Notes: a model not told the origin generated them from the letters alone. Numbered from the stretch's first letter, positions 1-7,810 are shown. The stretch is DNA of 11,943 nucleotides from an uncultured Clostridia bacterium (GCA_934162615.1 CAKPJK010000036.1:1-11943); one strand, 5' to 3'. Program-made: numbers and translations.

Positions 1-458
1 AATTTTTCTGGTAATGGTCTTAATGATTTTGAAAGTAATGTTACTTCTTTTGCATGTACAGAAATTTCTTCAGTTCTTGTTTTAAATACAAAACCTGTAA
101 TTCCAATGATATCACCAATGTCATATGTTTTAAATGCTTTGTAACTTTCTTCTCCTAAATCATTTATACTTACATAACTTTGGATTTTTTCATCACTGTC
201 TTGTATTGTACAGAATGATGCTTTTCCCATTATTCTTTTTGCAATTATTCTACCAGCAACTGTTACATCTTTTTGTTCAAATTGTTCGTAATTTGCTTTT
301 ATTTCTCCTGCAGAATTTGTTCTATTAAATTTTGTTATTTCAAATGGGTCTTTTCCTTCTTCTTGTAATTCCTTTAATTTGTCTCTTCTTATTTGCATTA
401 GATGGTTTATATCTAATTCTTCTACTTCATTATTATTGTTATTCTTATTTTCGCTCAT
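1..458 (-). CDS. lysS: Lysine--tRNA ligase (class II LysRS), N-terminal part, cut by the left window edge
   Basis: Class II lysyl-tRNA synthetase, which charges tRNA-Lys with lysine using ATP in the cytoplasm. Only the first 152 residues are present; the catalytic domain with motifs 1-3 lies beyond the left edge. Residues about 65-145 form the tRNA anticodon-binding OB fold, recognised from VAGRIIAKRIMGKASF (67-82), a following IQD, the FKTYDIGDIIG stretch (109-119) and the conserved exit KSLRPLPEK (144-152), which is typical of bacterial LysS. The first 15 residues are an Asn/Glu-rich tail with five Asn in a row, outside the conserved fold. The ATG at 458 is chosen because GGAG lies 9 bases upstream and the obgE stop is only 38 bases before it. 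It is the last visible gene of the trpS-obgE operon. Family assignment is firm from the N-terminal signature alone. Confidence 0.93.
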   Translation of the reverse strand, partial: MSENKNNNNNEVEELDINHLMQIRRDKLKELQEEGKDPFEITKFNRTNSAGEIKANYEQFEQKDVTVAGRIIAKRIMGKASFCTIQDSDEKIQSYVSINDLGEESYKAFKTYDIGDIIGITGFVFKTRTEEISVHAKEVTLLSKSLRPLPEK

Positions 459-496
459 TTTATTTTCTCCTTTTATATTTTATATATTTTTAAAAT

Positions 497-1771
497 TTAC
501 TCGTACCATTCAAGTTCCCAGTCACTAATTTTAACAGTATCTCCTTCGCACACACCAAGTTCTTTAAGCTTATCTTCAATTCCCATATTTTTCAAACATT
601 TTTGGAAATAATACATAGACTCGTTATCTTCAATATTAATTCTACCCATAAGTCTATCAACAGCTCTACCTTTAACATAGAAAACACCATCTTCTTCGTA
701 TGCTTCCCATTCTTGGTCTTTGTCTTGCAATGTATATACAACTCTGTCTTCGATTTCAACCAATTCCTCTTTTGGTAAAGTTTTTAGAACTTCTGTAACG
801 TGGTCTATTAGTTGTTCAACTCCTTCACCTGTAACTGATGAAATTTTGAATAATTCTAATTTTTCTTTTTTAGCTAATTCTTCTAATTTTTTCAAATTTG
901 TATCGTCTTGCATACTGTCTATTTTTGTTGCAACTAATATCTGTTTTCGTTTTACCAACTTTTCACTATATTTTGCAAGTTCCTCATTTATTGTTTTGTA
1001 ATCTTCAATAGGGTCTCTGCCTTCTTGTCCAGAAACGTCAATAAAATGCAATAGTAATCTTGTTCTTTCAACATGTCTTAAGAATTGAATTCCAAGTCCT
1101 ACTCCTTCACTTGCTCCTTCTATAATTCCTGGTATATCGGCAATTACAAATCCATCACCATTTTTTGTTTTTACAACTCCTAAATTTGGATTTATTGTTG
1201 TAAAGTGATAATTTGCAATTTTAGGTCTTGCATCTGTTACTGTTGATAGAAATGTTGATTTTCCTACATTTGGGAATCCCAATAAACCTACATCTGCCAA
1301 TAATTTTAACTCTAATATTAATTCTTTTTCTTCTCCTTTTTCTCCATCTTCTGAGAATCTAGGGGCTTGTCTTGTAGGTGTTGCAAAGTGTGAGTTACCT
1401 CTTCCACCTCTTCCACCTTTTAATATTAGTTCTTTTTGGTTTGGCTTAGATAAGTCTGCAACAACTTTTCCTGTTTCTGCATCTTTTACAACAGTTCCTA
1501 TTGGGACTTTAATGTATAAGTCTTCTCCATATTTACCATTGCAACGGTTTCCGCTTCCATTTTCTCCGTCTTTTGCTTTGAATTTTCTGTTATATCTAAA
1601 ATCGATTAGTGTATTTTTATCTTTGTCGACTTGAAAATAGATGTTTCCACCATTTCCACCGTCTCCTCCATCAGGTCCACCTGCTGCTACATATTTTTCT
1701 CTTCTAAATGTCGCAGCACCATTTCCGCCGTTACCTGATTTAATTATTATTTTTGTATAATCTGTAAACAT
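497..1771 (-). CDS. obgE: Obg family GTPase (ObgE/CgtA), 50S ribosome assembly
   Basis: Essential-type GTPase that binds the 50S subunit late in assembly and links it to stress and (p)ppGpp signalling. The 424-residue product has all three Obg domains: the glycine-rich Obg fold (1-158, GNGGNG at 13-18 and GGPDGGDGGNGG at 31-42), the G domain (about 159-335) with GFPNVGKS (165-172), FTT (190-192), DIPG (212-215), TKID (282-285) and SSVTGEG (311-317), and the C-terminal OCT domain (about 345-424). Length matches the family (about 430). The guanine-specificity motif is TKID instead of the usual NKxD. An upstream in-frame TTG at 1798 is rejected: it would place the GGAGG at 1776-1780 inside the gene, whereas the ATG at 1771 sits just after it and begins MFTDY, as Obg proteins normally do. 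Co-transcribed with its neighbours (31 bases after the upstream gene). Confidence 0.97.
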   Translation of the reverse strand: MFTDYTKIIIKSGNGGNGAATFRREKYVAAGGPDGGDGGNGGNIYFQVDKDKNTLIDFRYNRKFKAKDGENGSGNRCNGKYGEDLYIKVPIGTVVKDAETGKVVADLSKPNQKELILKGGRGGRGNSHFATPTRQAPRFSEDGEKGEEKELILELKLLADVGLLGFPNVGKSTFLSTVTDARPKIANYHFTTINPNLGVVKTKNGDGFVIADIPGIIEGASEGVGLGIQFLRHVERTRLLLHFIDVSGQEGRDPIEDYKTINEELAKYSEKLVKRKQILVATKIDSMQDDTNLKKLEELAKKEKLELFKISSVTGEGVEQLIDHVTEVLKTLPKEELVEIEDRVVYTLQDKDQEWEAYEEDGVFYVKGRAVDRLMGRINIEDNESMYYFQKCLKNMGIEDKLKELGVCEGDTVKISDWELEWYE

Positions 1772-1775
1772 TTTT

Positions 1776-1780
1776 CCTCC
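1776..1780 (-). promoter_or_regulatory. Ribosome binding site that fixes the obgE start
   Basis: GGAGG on the minus strand, four bases before the ATG at 1771. It decides between this ATG and an in-frame TTG at 1798 that would read through the site as Ile-Gly-Gly. The protein starting at 1771 matches the family's normal N-terminus. Confidence 0.8.
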
Positions 1781-1802
1781 AATCCACTTTTCTTTCAAAA
1801 TA

Positions 1803-2981
1803 TTATTTCACATTATTATGTCCTTGTCCATTGCGTTCTTGCATTGTCTTTTGATAAAATTGTTCTTGTAATTTTGAAATTGTTTGTTTTATTGTTGAAG
1901 TTAATTCATTCTGGTTATTTTGTTTTATATTTGCGTTTTCATCTAAAGAACCTATAAAATTTAAATATCCATTATTGTTTTTTGCAACTTCTTTATTTGA
2001 AAATAGACTTAAAACATTATATATTTCTTGTCTATTCTGTCCTGCAAGTATATCTTCAATTCTCTTTTGAGTTGTAAAACATACTGGTACTGCTTTATTT
2101 GAATGTCTTACCATTCCATTTCCTAAATTTTGCACATAATTTTTTTCTGCGCTATCTTCTAAATATGCCGTGTATACATATGTCCCCGTTTCATCTTTAC
2201 CAACTTTGTTAAGTTCGCTTACATGTAGATAATCACCATTTGTTACATCTATACCTTCTAAAGTAGCATATGTTTTTCCATTCTGTGATTTTTGTACAAA
2301 TTTTTGATTTAAATAAAAATTTTGAATTCTATCATTTTTTTGTTTTTTATTTTCTTCCATATATTGTATTGTTTCTTGGTACAAGTTATTTCTATACTTT
2401 TCGCTTGCTGATATATCTTCTTTATGATTTTTTATAATTTCTTCTTGTCTTAGAGCATTTTCTTTATTTTTATCGTTTTTTATTTTTTCGCTTATTTGAG
2501 TTTTTACATAATTATCTATTTTAGGATTTATAGAAATCTGGTGATTTCCAGGATTTGCATCTATAAATCCTATAAATTTGCATTCTTCATTTTGGAACAT
2601 ATTATGCTGTTGTTCATATGAATAATATGTTGCTATTTTTTGCATTAATATTTCATTATTTACTGCCATGCCATCTGACATTTCAAACGCAATATGTTCT
2701 ATATCGCCCCTAAATAATCCATGACTTTCTTCTCCGATATTTGTCTGTTTTAGAATCTGTGCAACCATAATATTTGTTTTTGTACCATCTTGATATACAA
2801 ATTGATTATCATATTTTATTGAATTTAAAATTATAGTATTATTTCCATTTGCGTCTTTTAAATAGATTGGGCTTTTTAAATAATTTCCATTAACATTATT
2901 TTGTTGATATTCTTTTCCTGCTTCTAACAATGGTGTTTTTTCTTTTTTTAATAAATCTCTTATTTTACTAAATAATCCCAT
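1803..2981 (-). CDS. Unrecognised 392-residue hydrophilic protein between trpS and obgE
   Basis: I do not recognise this protein. It starts MGLFSKIRDLLKKEK, an amphipathic basic helix, but has no signal peptide and no membrane segment, so it is probably cytoplasmic. Three parts can be seen: a mixed strand/helix region (about 30-155) with LKDANGNNTIILN and a FIGFIDANPG turn (137-145); a highly charged Lys/Glu/Asn helical stretch (about 155-225), possibly coiled coil; and a second mixed region (about 228-345) ending in GYLNFIGSLDENANI (338-352), whose NFIGSLDENANI echoes FIGFIDANPGN of the first part, followed by a Gln/Asn-rich helical tail. This echo hints at an internal duplication. Translation is well supported: GGAGG four to five bases before the ATG, 11 bases after the trpS stop, 31 bases before obgE. 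Its place in a translation operon suggests co-regulation, but its function cannot be stated. Confidence 0.85.
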   Translation of the reverse strand: MGLFSKIRDLLKKEKTPLLEAGKEYQQNNVNGNYLKSPIYLKDANGNNTIILNSIKYDNQFVYQDGTKTNIMVAQILKQTNIGEESHGLFRGDIEHIAFEMSDGMAVNNEILMQKIATYYSYEQQHNMFQNEECKFIGFIDANPGNHQISINPKIDNYVKTQISEKIKNDKNKENALRQEEIIKNHKEDISASEKYRNNLYQETIQYMEENKKQKNDRIQNFYLNQKFVQKSQNGKTYATLEGIDVTNGDYLHVSELNKVGKDETGTYVYTAYLEDSAEKNYVQNLGNGMVRHSNKAVPVCFTTQKRIEDILAGQNRQEIYNVLSLFSNKEVAKNNNGYLNFIGSLDENANIKQNNQNELTSTIKQTISKLQEQFYQKTMQERNGQGHNNVK

Positions 2982-2992
2982 TTTTCCTCCAT

Positions 2993-4000
2993 TTAGTAAT
3001 CAAGCATCATTGCTTTTTTTACTTTTTTCATTGTTTCTTTTGCTACCGCTCTTGCTTTTTCTGTGCCTTCCATTAAAATTTTATCAACTTCTTCTGGATG
3101 TGCTTCGTAATATGCTCTTTTTTCTCTTATTGGTCTCAATTCTTCAATTATATTTTTAGCAAGTTGTTTTTTACACGCTACACAACCACGTTTTCCTGCT
3201 TTACATTCTTCACATATTGTTTTTACATCTTCTTTTGGTGTAAATAAATTGTGATAATATGCAACCATACATATATCAGGATTTCCTGGATCGTCTTTTT
3301 TTATTCTTGCTGGGTCTGTTACTGCACTCATAACTTTTTTTGTTATTTCTTCTTCACTATCTGATAAGTAAATTGCATTTCCTAATGATTTACCCATTTT
3401 TTCGTTTCCGTCTAGTCCTTTTATTCTTTTTGAGTTTGATAGTACTGCCTTTGGTTCTTTTAATACACCTTCACCATATATGCTATTGAATTTTCTAACT
3501 ATTTCTCTACATTGTTCTATTAACGGTAATTGATCTTCTCCAACTGGTACTAGTTCACCTTCAAATGTTGTTATATCTGCAGCCTGGCTTACTGGATATC
3601 CTAAAAATCCATATGTTACACTTTCTCCAAAAATATCTCTTTTTTGTGCTATTTCTGTTTTTACTGTTGGGTTTCTTTCTAGTCTAGCAATTGTTACCAA
3701 ATTTGAGTAGAATACTGTTAGTTCAGCAGTTTCTGGTATCATTGATTGTATATAAATTGTTGTTTTTTTAGGATCTATTCCTACTGATAAGTAATCCATT
3801 GCAACTTCTCTTACATTTTTTCTAACTTTTTCTGGGTTATTAAAATTGTCTGTAAGTGCTTGTACATCTGCTATTAATATATATGGATCATATTCTGGAT
3901 TGTCTTGCATTTCTACTCTTGTTTTTAGTGATCCAAAATAGTGCCCTATGTGTAATTTTCCTGTTGGTCTATCTCCTGTTAATACTCTCTTTTTATCCAT
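2993..4000 (-). CDS. trpS: Tryptophan--tRNA ligase (class I TrpRS), with a cysteine set of the iron-sulfur type
   Basis: Charges tRNA-Trp with tryptophan. The 335-residue length fits bacterial TrpRS (about 330-350). The Rossmann catalytic core shows TGDRPTGKLHIGH (8-20) with HIGH at 17-20, and the second class I signature as KMGKS (201-205) instead of KMSKS. The tryptophan-pocket region includes YPVSQAADI (135-143) and VGEDQ (153-157). The anticodon-binding part carries Cys244, Cys263, Cys266, Cys273 and Cys276. The CX6CX2C set (266-273-276) with a more distant Cys244 is close to the [4Fe-4S] motif of Thermotoga maritima TrpRS as I remember it. Cluster binding here is inferred. The ATG at 4000 follows a GGAAG-type site. 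It is the first gene of the leftward operon; a promoter lies about 80 bases upstream. No T-box leader is present, since the leader is too short and lacks its conserved bulge sequence. Confidence 0.96.
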   Translation of the reverse strand: MDKKRVLTGDRPTGKLHIGHYFGSLKTRVEMQDNPEYDPYILIADVQALTDNFNNPEKVRKNVREVAMDYLSVGIDPKKTTIYIQSMIPETAELTVFYSNLVTIARLERNPTVKTEIAQKRDIFGESVTYGFLGYPVSQAADITTFEGELVPVGEDQLPLIEQCREIVRKFNSIYGEGVLKEPKAVLSNSKRIKGLDGNEKMGKSLGNAIYLSDSEEEITKKVMSAVTDPARIKKDDPGNPDICMVAYYHNLFTPKEDVKTICEECKAGKRGCVACKKQLAKNIIEELRPIREKRAYYEAHPEEVDKILMEGTEKARAVAKETMKKVKKAMMLDY

Positions 4001-4085
4001 CTTTATTTTCTTCCCTTCATTCGTTCATCATATTTCAAAATTACTTAAATTTTTCTGTCTGCCAAATCTAGGCATTTATGTTGAA

Positions 4086-4114
4086 ATTATACCATATTTT
4101 GGTTAAAAATTCAA
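4086..4114 (-). promoter_or_regulatory. Housekeeping sigma-70/sigma-A promoter for the trpS operon
   Basis: Read on the minus strand: -35 TTGAAT (4109-4114), a 17-base spacer, -10 TATAAT (4086-4091) preceded by TGG, which gives an extended -10 (TGnTATAAT). Start of transcription would fall near 4079, leaving a leader of about 79 bases before the trpS ATG at 4000. That leader holds only a 4-bp hairpin (TGCC/GGCA, about 4058-4074). The rest of the 4001-4213 gap between divergent trpS and dapA is AT-rich; a weak -10-like TATTAT (4176-4181) may serve dapA, but I see no convincing -35 for it. Confidence 0.82.
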
Positions 4115-4213
4115 TTAAAATCTCACGTTTCTGTAAATTTTTATGCAATTTTTTTATTTTTCAAAATATATTTAATATTATAACATATAAAAAAATGAAA
4201 GGAAAATGATTTT

Positions 4214-5057
4214 ATGAAAAAAATTTTGTTTAAAGGTGCTGGTTCTGCGGTTCCAACCCCATTTACTAATGATGGTGTAAATTTAAAGGAGTTTGAAAAA
4301 TTTTTACAATTTCAAATTGATAATGATATTGATGCTTTAATTGTTTGTGGTACAACAGGTGAAAGTGCTACAATGACAAAAGAAGAAAAAATTGATGTTA
4401 TAAAATGTGCTGTTGAAGTTGCACATAAAAATGAAACTTCTTCAAGAAAAATACCTATAATTGCTGGAACTGGTTCAAATAATACAAAAGAAGCAATTGA
4501 AATGTCAAAAGTTGCTGAATCTTTAGGTGTTGATGGTGTTTTAATTGTTACACCTTATTACAATAAAACAACTCAAAAAGGATTAATTGCACATTACAAA
4601 GCCATTGCAGAAAGTATTAGTATCCCTATTATTTTATATAATGTCCCTAGTAGAACTGGTATGAATATTGAACCAGAAACTTGTTTAGAACTTTCAACAA
4701 TTGATAATATTGTTGCTGTAAAAGAAGCAAGTCGGTAACATCTCACAGGTTGCCAAAATTGCTCACTTGTGCAGTGATAATTTGCATATTTACTCTGGTA
4801 ATGATGACCAAGCAATTCCTATTTGTTCTTTGGGTGGTTTTGGGGTTATTTCTGTTTTATCTAATATTAAACCTAAATTCACACATGATATGGTTTGGAA
4901 TTTTTTAAATGGTAATGTTGAAATTGCTAAAAATATGCAATTAGAAAGTATTCCTTTAATAAATGATTTGTTTGCTAAGGTTAATCCTATTCCTGTTAAA
5001 GCTGCTTTGAATAAAATGGGCTTTGAGTTTGGTAGTACTAGACTGCCTTTGAAATAA
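4214..5057 (+). pseudogene. dapA: 4-hydroxy-tetrahydrodipicolinate synthase, split by a one-base insertion near 4733
   Basis: DapA condenses pyruvate with aspartate semialdehyde, the first committed step to diaminopimelate and lysine. The first frame (4214-4738) gives 174 residues with CGTTGES (45-51), the Tyr of LYNVPSRTG (Tyr142), Arg147 and the Schiff-base Lys170 in VAVKEAS. It then reads CGG TAA. Removing the C at about 4733 restores GNISQVAKIAHL and the rest of the barrel (4734-5057), giving 280 residues. All catalytic residues precede the break, but a 174-residue product would lack about a third of the (beta/alpha)8 barrel and should not fold. No other damage is visible, so the lesion is either very young or a sequencing error; the local bases are not a homopolymer. 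The C-terminus stops at RLPLK, some 12-20 residues short of most DapA, just where an inverted repeat begins. The start at 4214 is preceded by AAAGGAAAA. Confidence 0.9.
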
Positions 5058-5061
5058 AATT

Positions 5062-5095
5062 AGGGATGGGGGGACGGGTCTCCAATCCCTTTTTT
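5062..5095 (+). terminator. Intrinsic terminator after dapA (left arm of the inverted repeat)
   Basis: AGGGAT (5062-5067) pairs with ATCCCT (5085-5090), continued after one mismatch by four inner pairs (5069-5072 with 5080-5083, one of them G-T), and is followed directly by a run of T (5090-5095). It begins five bases after the dapA stop. This is a textbook factor-independent terminator shape. Confidence 0.75.
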
Positions 5096-5109
5096 ATATT
5101 AAATATGAT

Positions 5110-5151
5110 AAAATTAGGGATTGGAGACCCGTCCCCCTAATCCCTAATTTT
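5110..5151 (-). terminator. Hairpin terminator at the end of mutS (right arm of the inverted repeat)
   Basis: A perfect 13-bp stem, AAAATTAGGGATT (5110-5122) with AATCCCTAATTTT (5139-5151), and a 16-base loop. On the minus strand the 3' side of the stem ends in four T residues and continues ATCATATTT. The mutS stop codon overlaps the base of the stem, so the ribosome would cover it while finishing the gene. Confidence 0.65.
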
Positions 5152-7756
5152 ATTTCATTTTTTCTTTTATTCTAACCAAAGTATTCAAAGCATCAATTGG
5201 AGTCAACTCATTTAAATTTACTTTATCAATCTCGTGAGCAATTTCTGCCAACTTATAATTAAACATATCAAATTGTCCCTCAACAGCTTTCTTACTTTCC
5301 TGTTTTTTACCAGTTAAGATATTTTTTCTTTCAAGTCCTCTTAAAATTTCGTCTGCTTTTTGTGTTACAGCCTTTGGTACACCTGCTAAACGTGCAACAT
5401 GGATTCCATAACTTTCGTCTGTTCCACCTCTTAAGATTTTTCTTAAAAAGATAATATCTTCTCCTTTTTCTTTAACAGCAATGTTGTAATTTTTTACACC
5501 TTCAAGTTTTTCTTCTAGTTCTGTTAACTCATGGTAATGTGTTGCAAACAATGTTTTTGCTCCACATTTTTCTTTATTTGCAATGTATTCTGCAACAGCC
5601 CAAGCAATTGACAAACCATCATATGTTGATGTTCCTCTTCCTATTTCGTCTAATATTACTAAACTGTTTGCTGTTGCTTCTTTTAGTATTGTTGCAACTT
5701 CCATCATTTCTACCATAAATGTACTTTGTCCCATACTTAAGTCATCTGATGCTCCAACCCTTGTAAATATTTTATCTACAACGCCTATGTGTGCTTCTGA
5801 CGCTGGCACAAATGAGCCTACTTGTGCCATTAATGTAATTAATGCAACCTGTCTCATATATGTAGATTTACCAGCCATATTAGGTCCTGTTATAATTGAT
5901 AATCTATTTTCTTCTTTGTCAAGATATGTATCATTTTCAACAAACACGCCTGTTCCAAGCATTTTATCTATTACAGGATGTCTTCCACCTTTAATGTCTA
6001 AAATTCCTGAATCGTCTACTTCTGGCATACAATAATTCAAGTCTTCTGCAACTGTTGCAAATGATGTAAGTACATCTAATGTTGATACAATATTTGCTGA
6101 TTTTTGTAGTCTTTTAACATTTTTGGCAATTTCGTCTCTTATTTGTACAAATGCATTATATTCTAAGTTTACAACTTTTTCTTCTGCTCCAAGTATTTGA
6201 TTTTCTAAGTTTTTCAAGTCTTCTGTTATAAATCTTTCCGCATTTGTCAACGTTTGTTTTCTTATAAATCTTTCTGGTACTTGGTCTAAATATGATTTTG
6301 TAACTTCTATAAAATATCCAAATACTTTATTAAATCCAACTTTTAAGTTTTTAATTCCTGTTTTTTCTCTTTCTTCTGCTTCTAATTGAATTATCCAATT
6401 TTTGCCCTCTGTTGTAGCAGTTTTTAACTTGTCTATTTCTTCATCATATCCTAGTTTGATAATTCCACCGTCTTTTACTGTCATTGGTGGGTCTTCTACT
6501 ATTGATTTATCAACAAGTTCATAGATATCTTGTAATTCATCTAAGTTTTCATATAAATCTTTAAGCATAGGAGAATTTACATTTGCCAAAACTTTTTTCA
6601 AATCTGGCAATTTTGATAATGAATTTTTCAATGTTATCATATCTCTTGCATTTGCATTTCCATAAGCCATTTTACCTGCAAGACGTTCAATATCATATAC
6701 TTTTTTAAGATTTTCTATAACATCTCCTCTTAAAATAACATCATCTTTTAATTCTTTTACAGACTCTAGTCTTCTATTAATTTCTGTTGTGTCTATAAGT
6801 GGATCATTTAGCCATCTTCTTAAGGCTCTTCCTCCCATTGATGTTGATGTTTTATCAAGTACCCATAAAAGTGTTCCTTTTTTTGATTTATCTCTCATTT
6901 TTTCTGTTATTTCAAGGTTTCTTCTTGCATTGATATCAAGTGACATGTATTTTGAAATATTGTAAACTGTTATCTTGTTGATGTGGTCAAGTGTAGTCAT
7001 TTGAGTTTGTTCAATATATTCAATTAAAGCATTTATTGAACATACTGCTAATGTTTTATCTGCAATGTTTGCTATTTCTTTTTGATTACTATCAACAAAA
7101 TTAAATCTATACCTTATTTTTTCTGCATCATCCGTGAAAAATTTATCATTAAATCTTGTAATATATGAGTCAAATCTTTCTTTTATTTTATCCATTTCTT
7201 CTTGGCAATCTGACATCATACTGTTTATAACAAGCTCTGAAGGCATATATCTTGCAATTTCGTCTAGAACTAATGGGAAGTTTTGGTTGTCCTTTATTTC
7301 TGCAGAGTAAAATTCACCTGTTGAAATGTCACATACACTAATTCCAAAGTAAATTCCAGATTTAAAAATTGACATTATGAAATTATTTTTTCTTTCTTCT
7401 AGCATGTTGCTATCAACTACAGTTCCTGGTGTTACAACTCTTATAACGCCTCTTTTTACTATTCCTTTAGCAGTTTTTGGATCTTCTAATTGCTCACATA
7501 TTGCAACTTTATATCCTTTTGCAATTAATCTTGATATGTATATTTCTGCTGCATGATGCGGAATACCGCACATTGGTGCTCTTTCTTCTTGTCCACAGTC
7601 TTTTCCTGTTAGTGTTAGTTCTAGTTCTCTTGATGCTGTTACTGCATCGTCAAAGAACATTTCATAAAAGTCTCCTAGTCTATAAAATAGGATGCAGTCT
7701 TTGTATTGTTCTTTTGTTTCAAGATATCTTTGCATCATTGGTGAAAATTCTGCCAT
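5150..7756 (-). CDS. mutS: DNA mismatch repair ATPase MutS
   Basis: Recognises mismatches and small loops in new DNA and starts methyl-independent mismatch repair with MutL. The 868-residue product has all MutS domains: the mismatch-binding N-domain with the Phe-x-Glu wedge in GDFYEMF (Phe30, Glu32), connector, core and clamp, then the ABC ATPase with Walker A GPNMAGKST (624-632), signature region near DDLSMGQST (about 671-679), Walker B VILDE (700-704) and FATHYHEL (737-744). QFDMF (828-832) fits the beta-clamp binding motif, followed by the C-terminal helical domain. An in-frame TTG at 7789 is rejected: it lies in a palindrome, while the ATG at 7756 has AGGAAGT seven bases upstream and gives the usual start (MAEFSPMMQRYLE). 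mutL is not next to it here; it is read after the repeat-protein gene, 54 bases downstream of that stop, and could share its transcript. Confidence 0.97.
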   Translation of the reverse strand: MAEFSPMMQRYLETKEQYKDCILFYRLGDFYEMFFDDAVTASRELELTLTGKDCGQEERAPMCGIPHHAAEIYISRLIAKGYKVAICEQLEDPKTAKGIVKRGVIRVVTPGTVVDSNMLEERKNNFIMSIFKSGIYFGISVCDISTGEFYSAEIKDNQNFPLVLDEIARYMPSELVINSMMSDCQEEMDKIKERFDSYITRFNDKFFTDDAEKIRYRFNFVDSNQKEIANIADKTLAVCSINALIEYIEQTQMTTLDHINKITVYNISKYMSLDINARRNLEITEKMRDKSKKGTLLWVLDKTSTSMGGRALRRWLNDPLIDTTEINRRLESVKELKDDVILRGDVIENLKKVYDIERLAGKMAYGNANARDMITLKNSLSKLPDLKKVLANVNSPMLKDLYENLDELQDIYELVDKSIVEDPPMTVKDGGIIKLGYDEEIDKLKTATTEGKNWIIQLEAEEREKTGIKNLKVGFNKVFGYFIEVTKSYLDQVPERFIRKQTLTNAERFITEDLKNLENQILGAEEKVVNLEYNAFVQIRDEIAKNVKRLQKSANIVSTLDVLTSFATVAEDLNYCMPEVDDSGILDIKGGRHPVIDKMLGTGVFVENDTYLDKEENRLSIITGPNMAGKSTYMRQVALITLMAQVGSFVPASEAHIGVVDKIFTRVGASDDLSMGQSTFMVEMMEVATILKEATANSLVILDEIGRGTSTYDGLSIAWAVAEYIANKEKCGAKTLFATHYHELTELEEKLEGVKNYNIAVKEKGEDIIFLRKILRGGTDESYGIHVARLAGVPKAVTQKADEILRGLERKNILTGKKQESKKAVEGQFDMFNYKLAEIAHEIDKVNLNELTPIDALNTLVRIKEKMK

Positions 7757-7763
7757 ATTTATT

Positions 7764-7770
7764 ACTTCCT
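7764..7770 (-). promoter_or_regulatory. Ribosome binding site that fixes the mutS start
   Basis: AGGAAGT on the minus strand, seven bases before the ATG at 7756. It excludes the longer reading from TTG at 7789, whose extra 11 residues are not part of MutS proteins. Confidence 0.7.
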
Positions 7771-7783
7771 TTCTTATCTCCTC

Positions 7784-7810
7784 TGTCAAAAAGGACGCCC
7801 CTTTTTGACA
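7784..7810. repeat. Perfect 11-bp palindrome between the repeat-protein gene and mutS
   Basis: TGTCAAAAAGG (7784-7794) and CCTTTTTGACA (7800-7810) around a five-base loop. It begins immediately after the stop of the 952-residue protein gene and ends 27 bases before the mutS ATG. There is no T-run after it on the minus strand, so it is a poor intrinsic terminator; it may be an mRNA-stabilising or attenuating hairpin, or another short interspersed palindrome. The GC-containing centre is small compared with the 5050-5157 element. Confidence 0.8.

Larger units (their letters stand above)
5050..5157. repeat. Near-perfect long inverted repeat (REP-doublet-like) between convergent dapA and mutS
   Basis: The left arm (5050-5090) and right arm (5116-5157) are inverted copies: 18 identical outer bases (TGAAATAAAATTAGGGAT), then G versus TA, then 22 identical inner bases including GGGGGACGGGTCTCC. 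About 25 AT-rich bases separate them. Each arm is also a hairpin by itself (AGGGAT/ATCCCT ends around a G-rich centre), so the unit looks like two REP-like palindromes placed head to head. The stop codons of dapA (5055-5057) and mutS (5150-5152) both lie inside the outer arms. GC content of the cores is far above the surrounding sequence. No transposase is visible in the window. Whether copies exist elsewhere in the genome cannot be seen here. Confidence 0.9.

Noticed and set aside
1772..1798. A longer Obg starting at TTG 1798
   Set aside because: It reads through the GGAGG site; Obg proteins begin at the MF of the inner ATG.
4001..4085. T-box or other tRNA-sensing leader before trpS
   Set aside because: The leader is about 79 bases, with only a 4-bp hairpin and none of the conserved T-box elements.
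4195..4209. Tiny leader peptide (ATG AAA GGA AAA TGA) before dapA
   Set aside because: It is just the ribosome binding site region read as codons; too short and without its own binding site.
4594..4815. Minus-strand open frame of 73 residues within dapA
   Set aside because: Antisense to conserved DapA codons; no ribosome binding site and no recognisable product.
7757..7789. A longer MutS starting at TTG 7789
   Set aside because: The start would lie in the palindrome; the extra residues are not MutS-like and contain the ribosome binding site of the real start.
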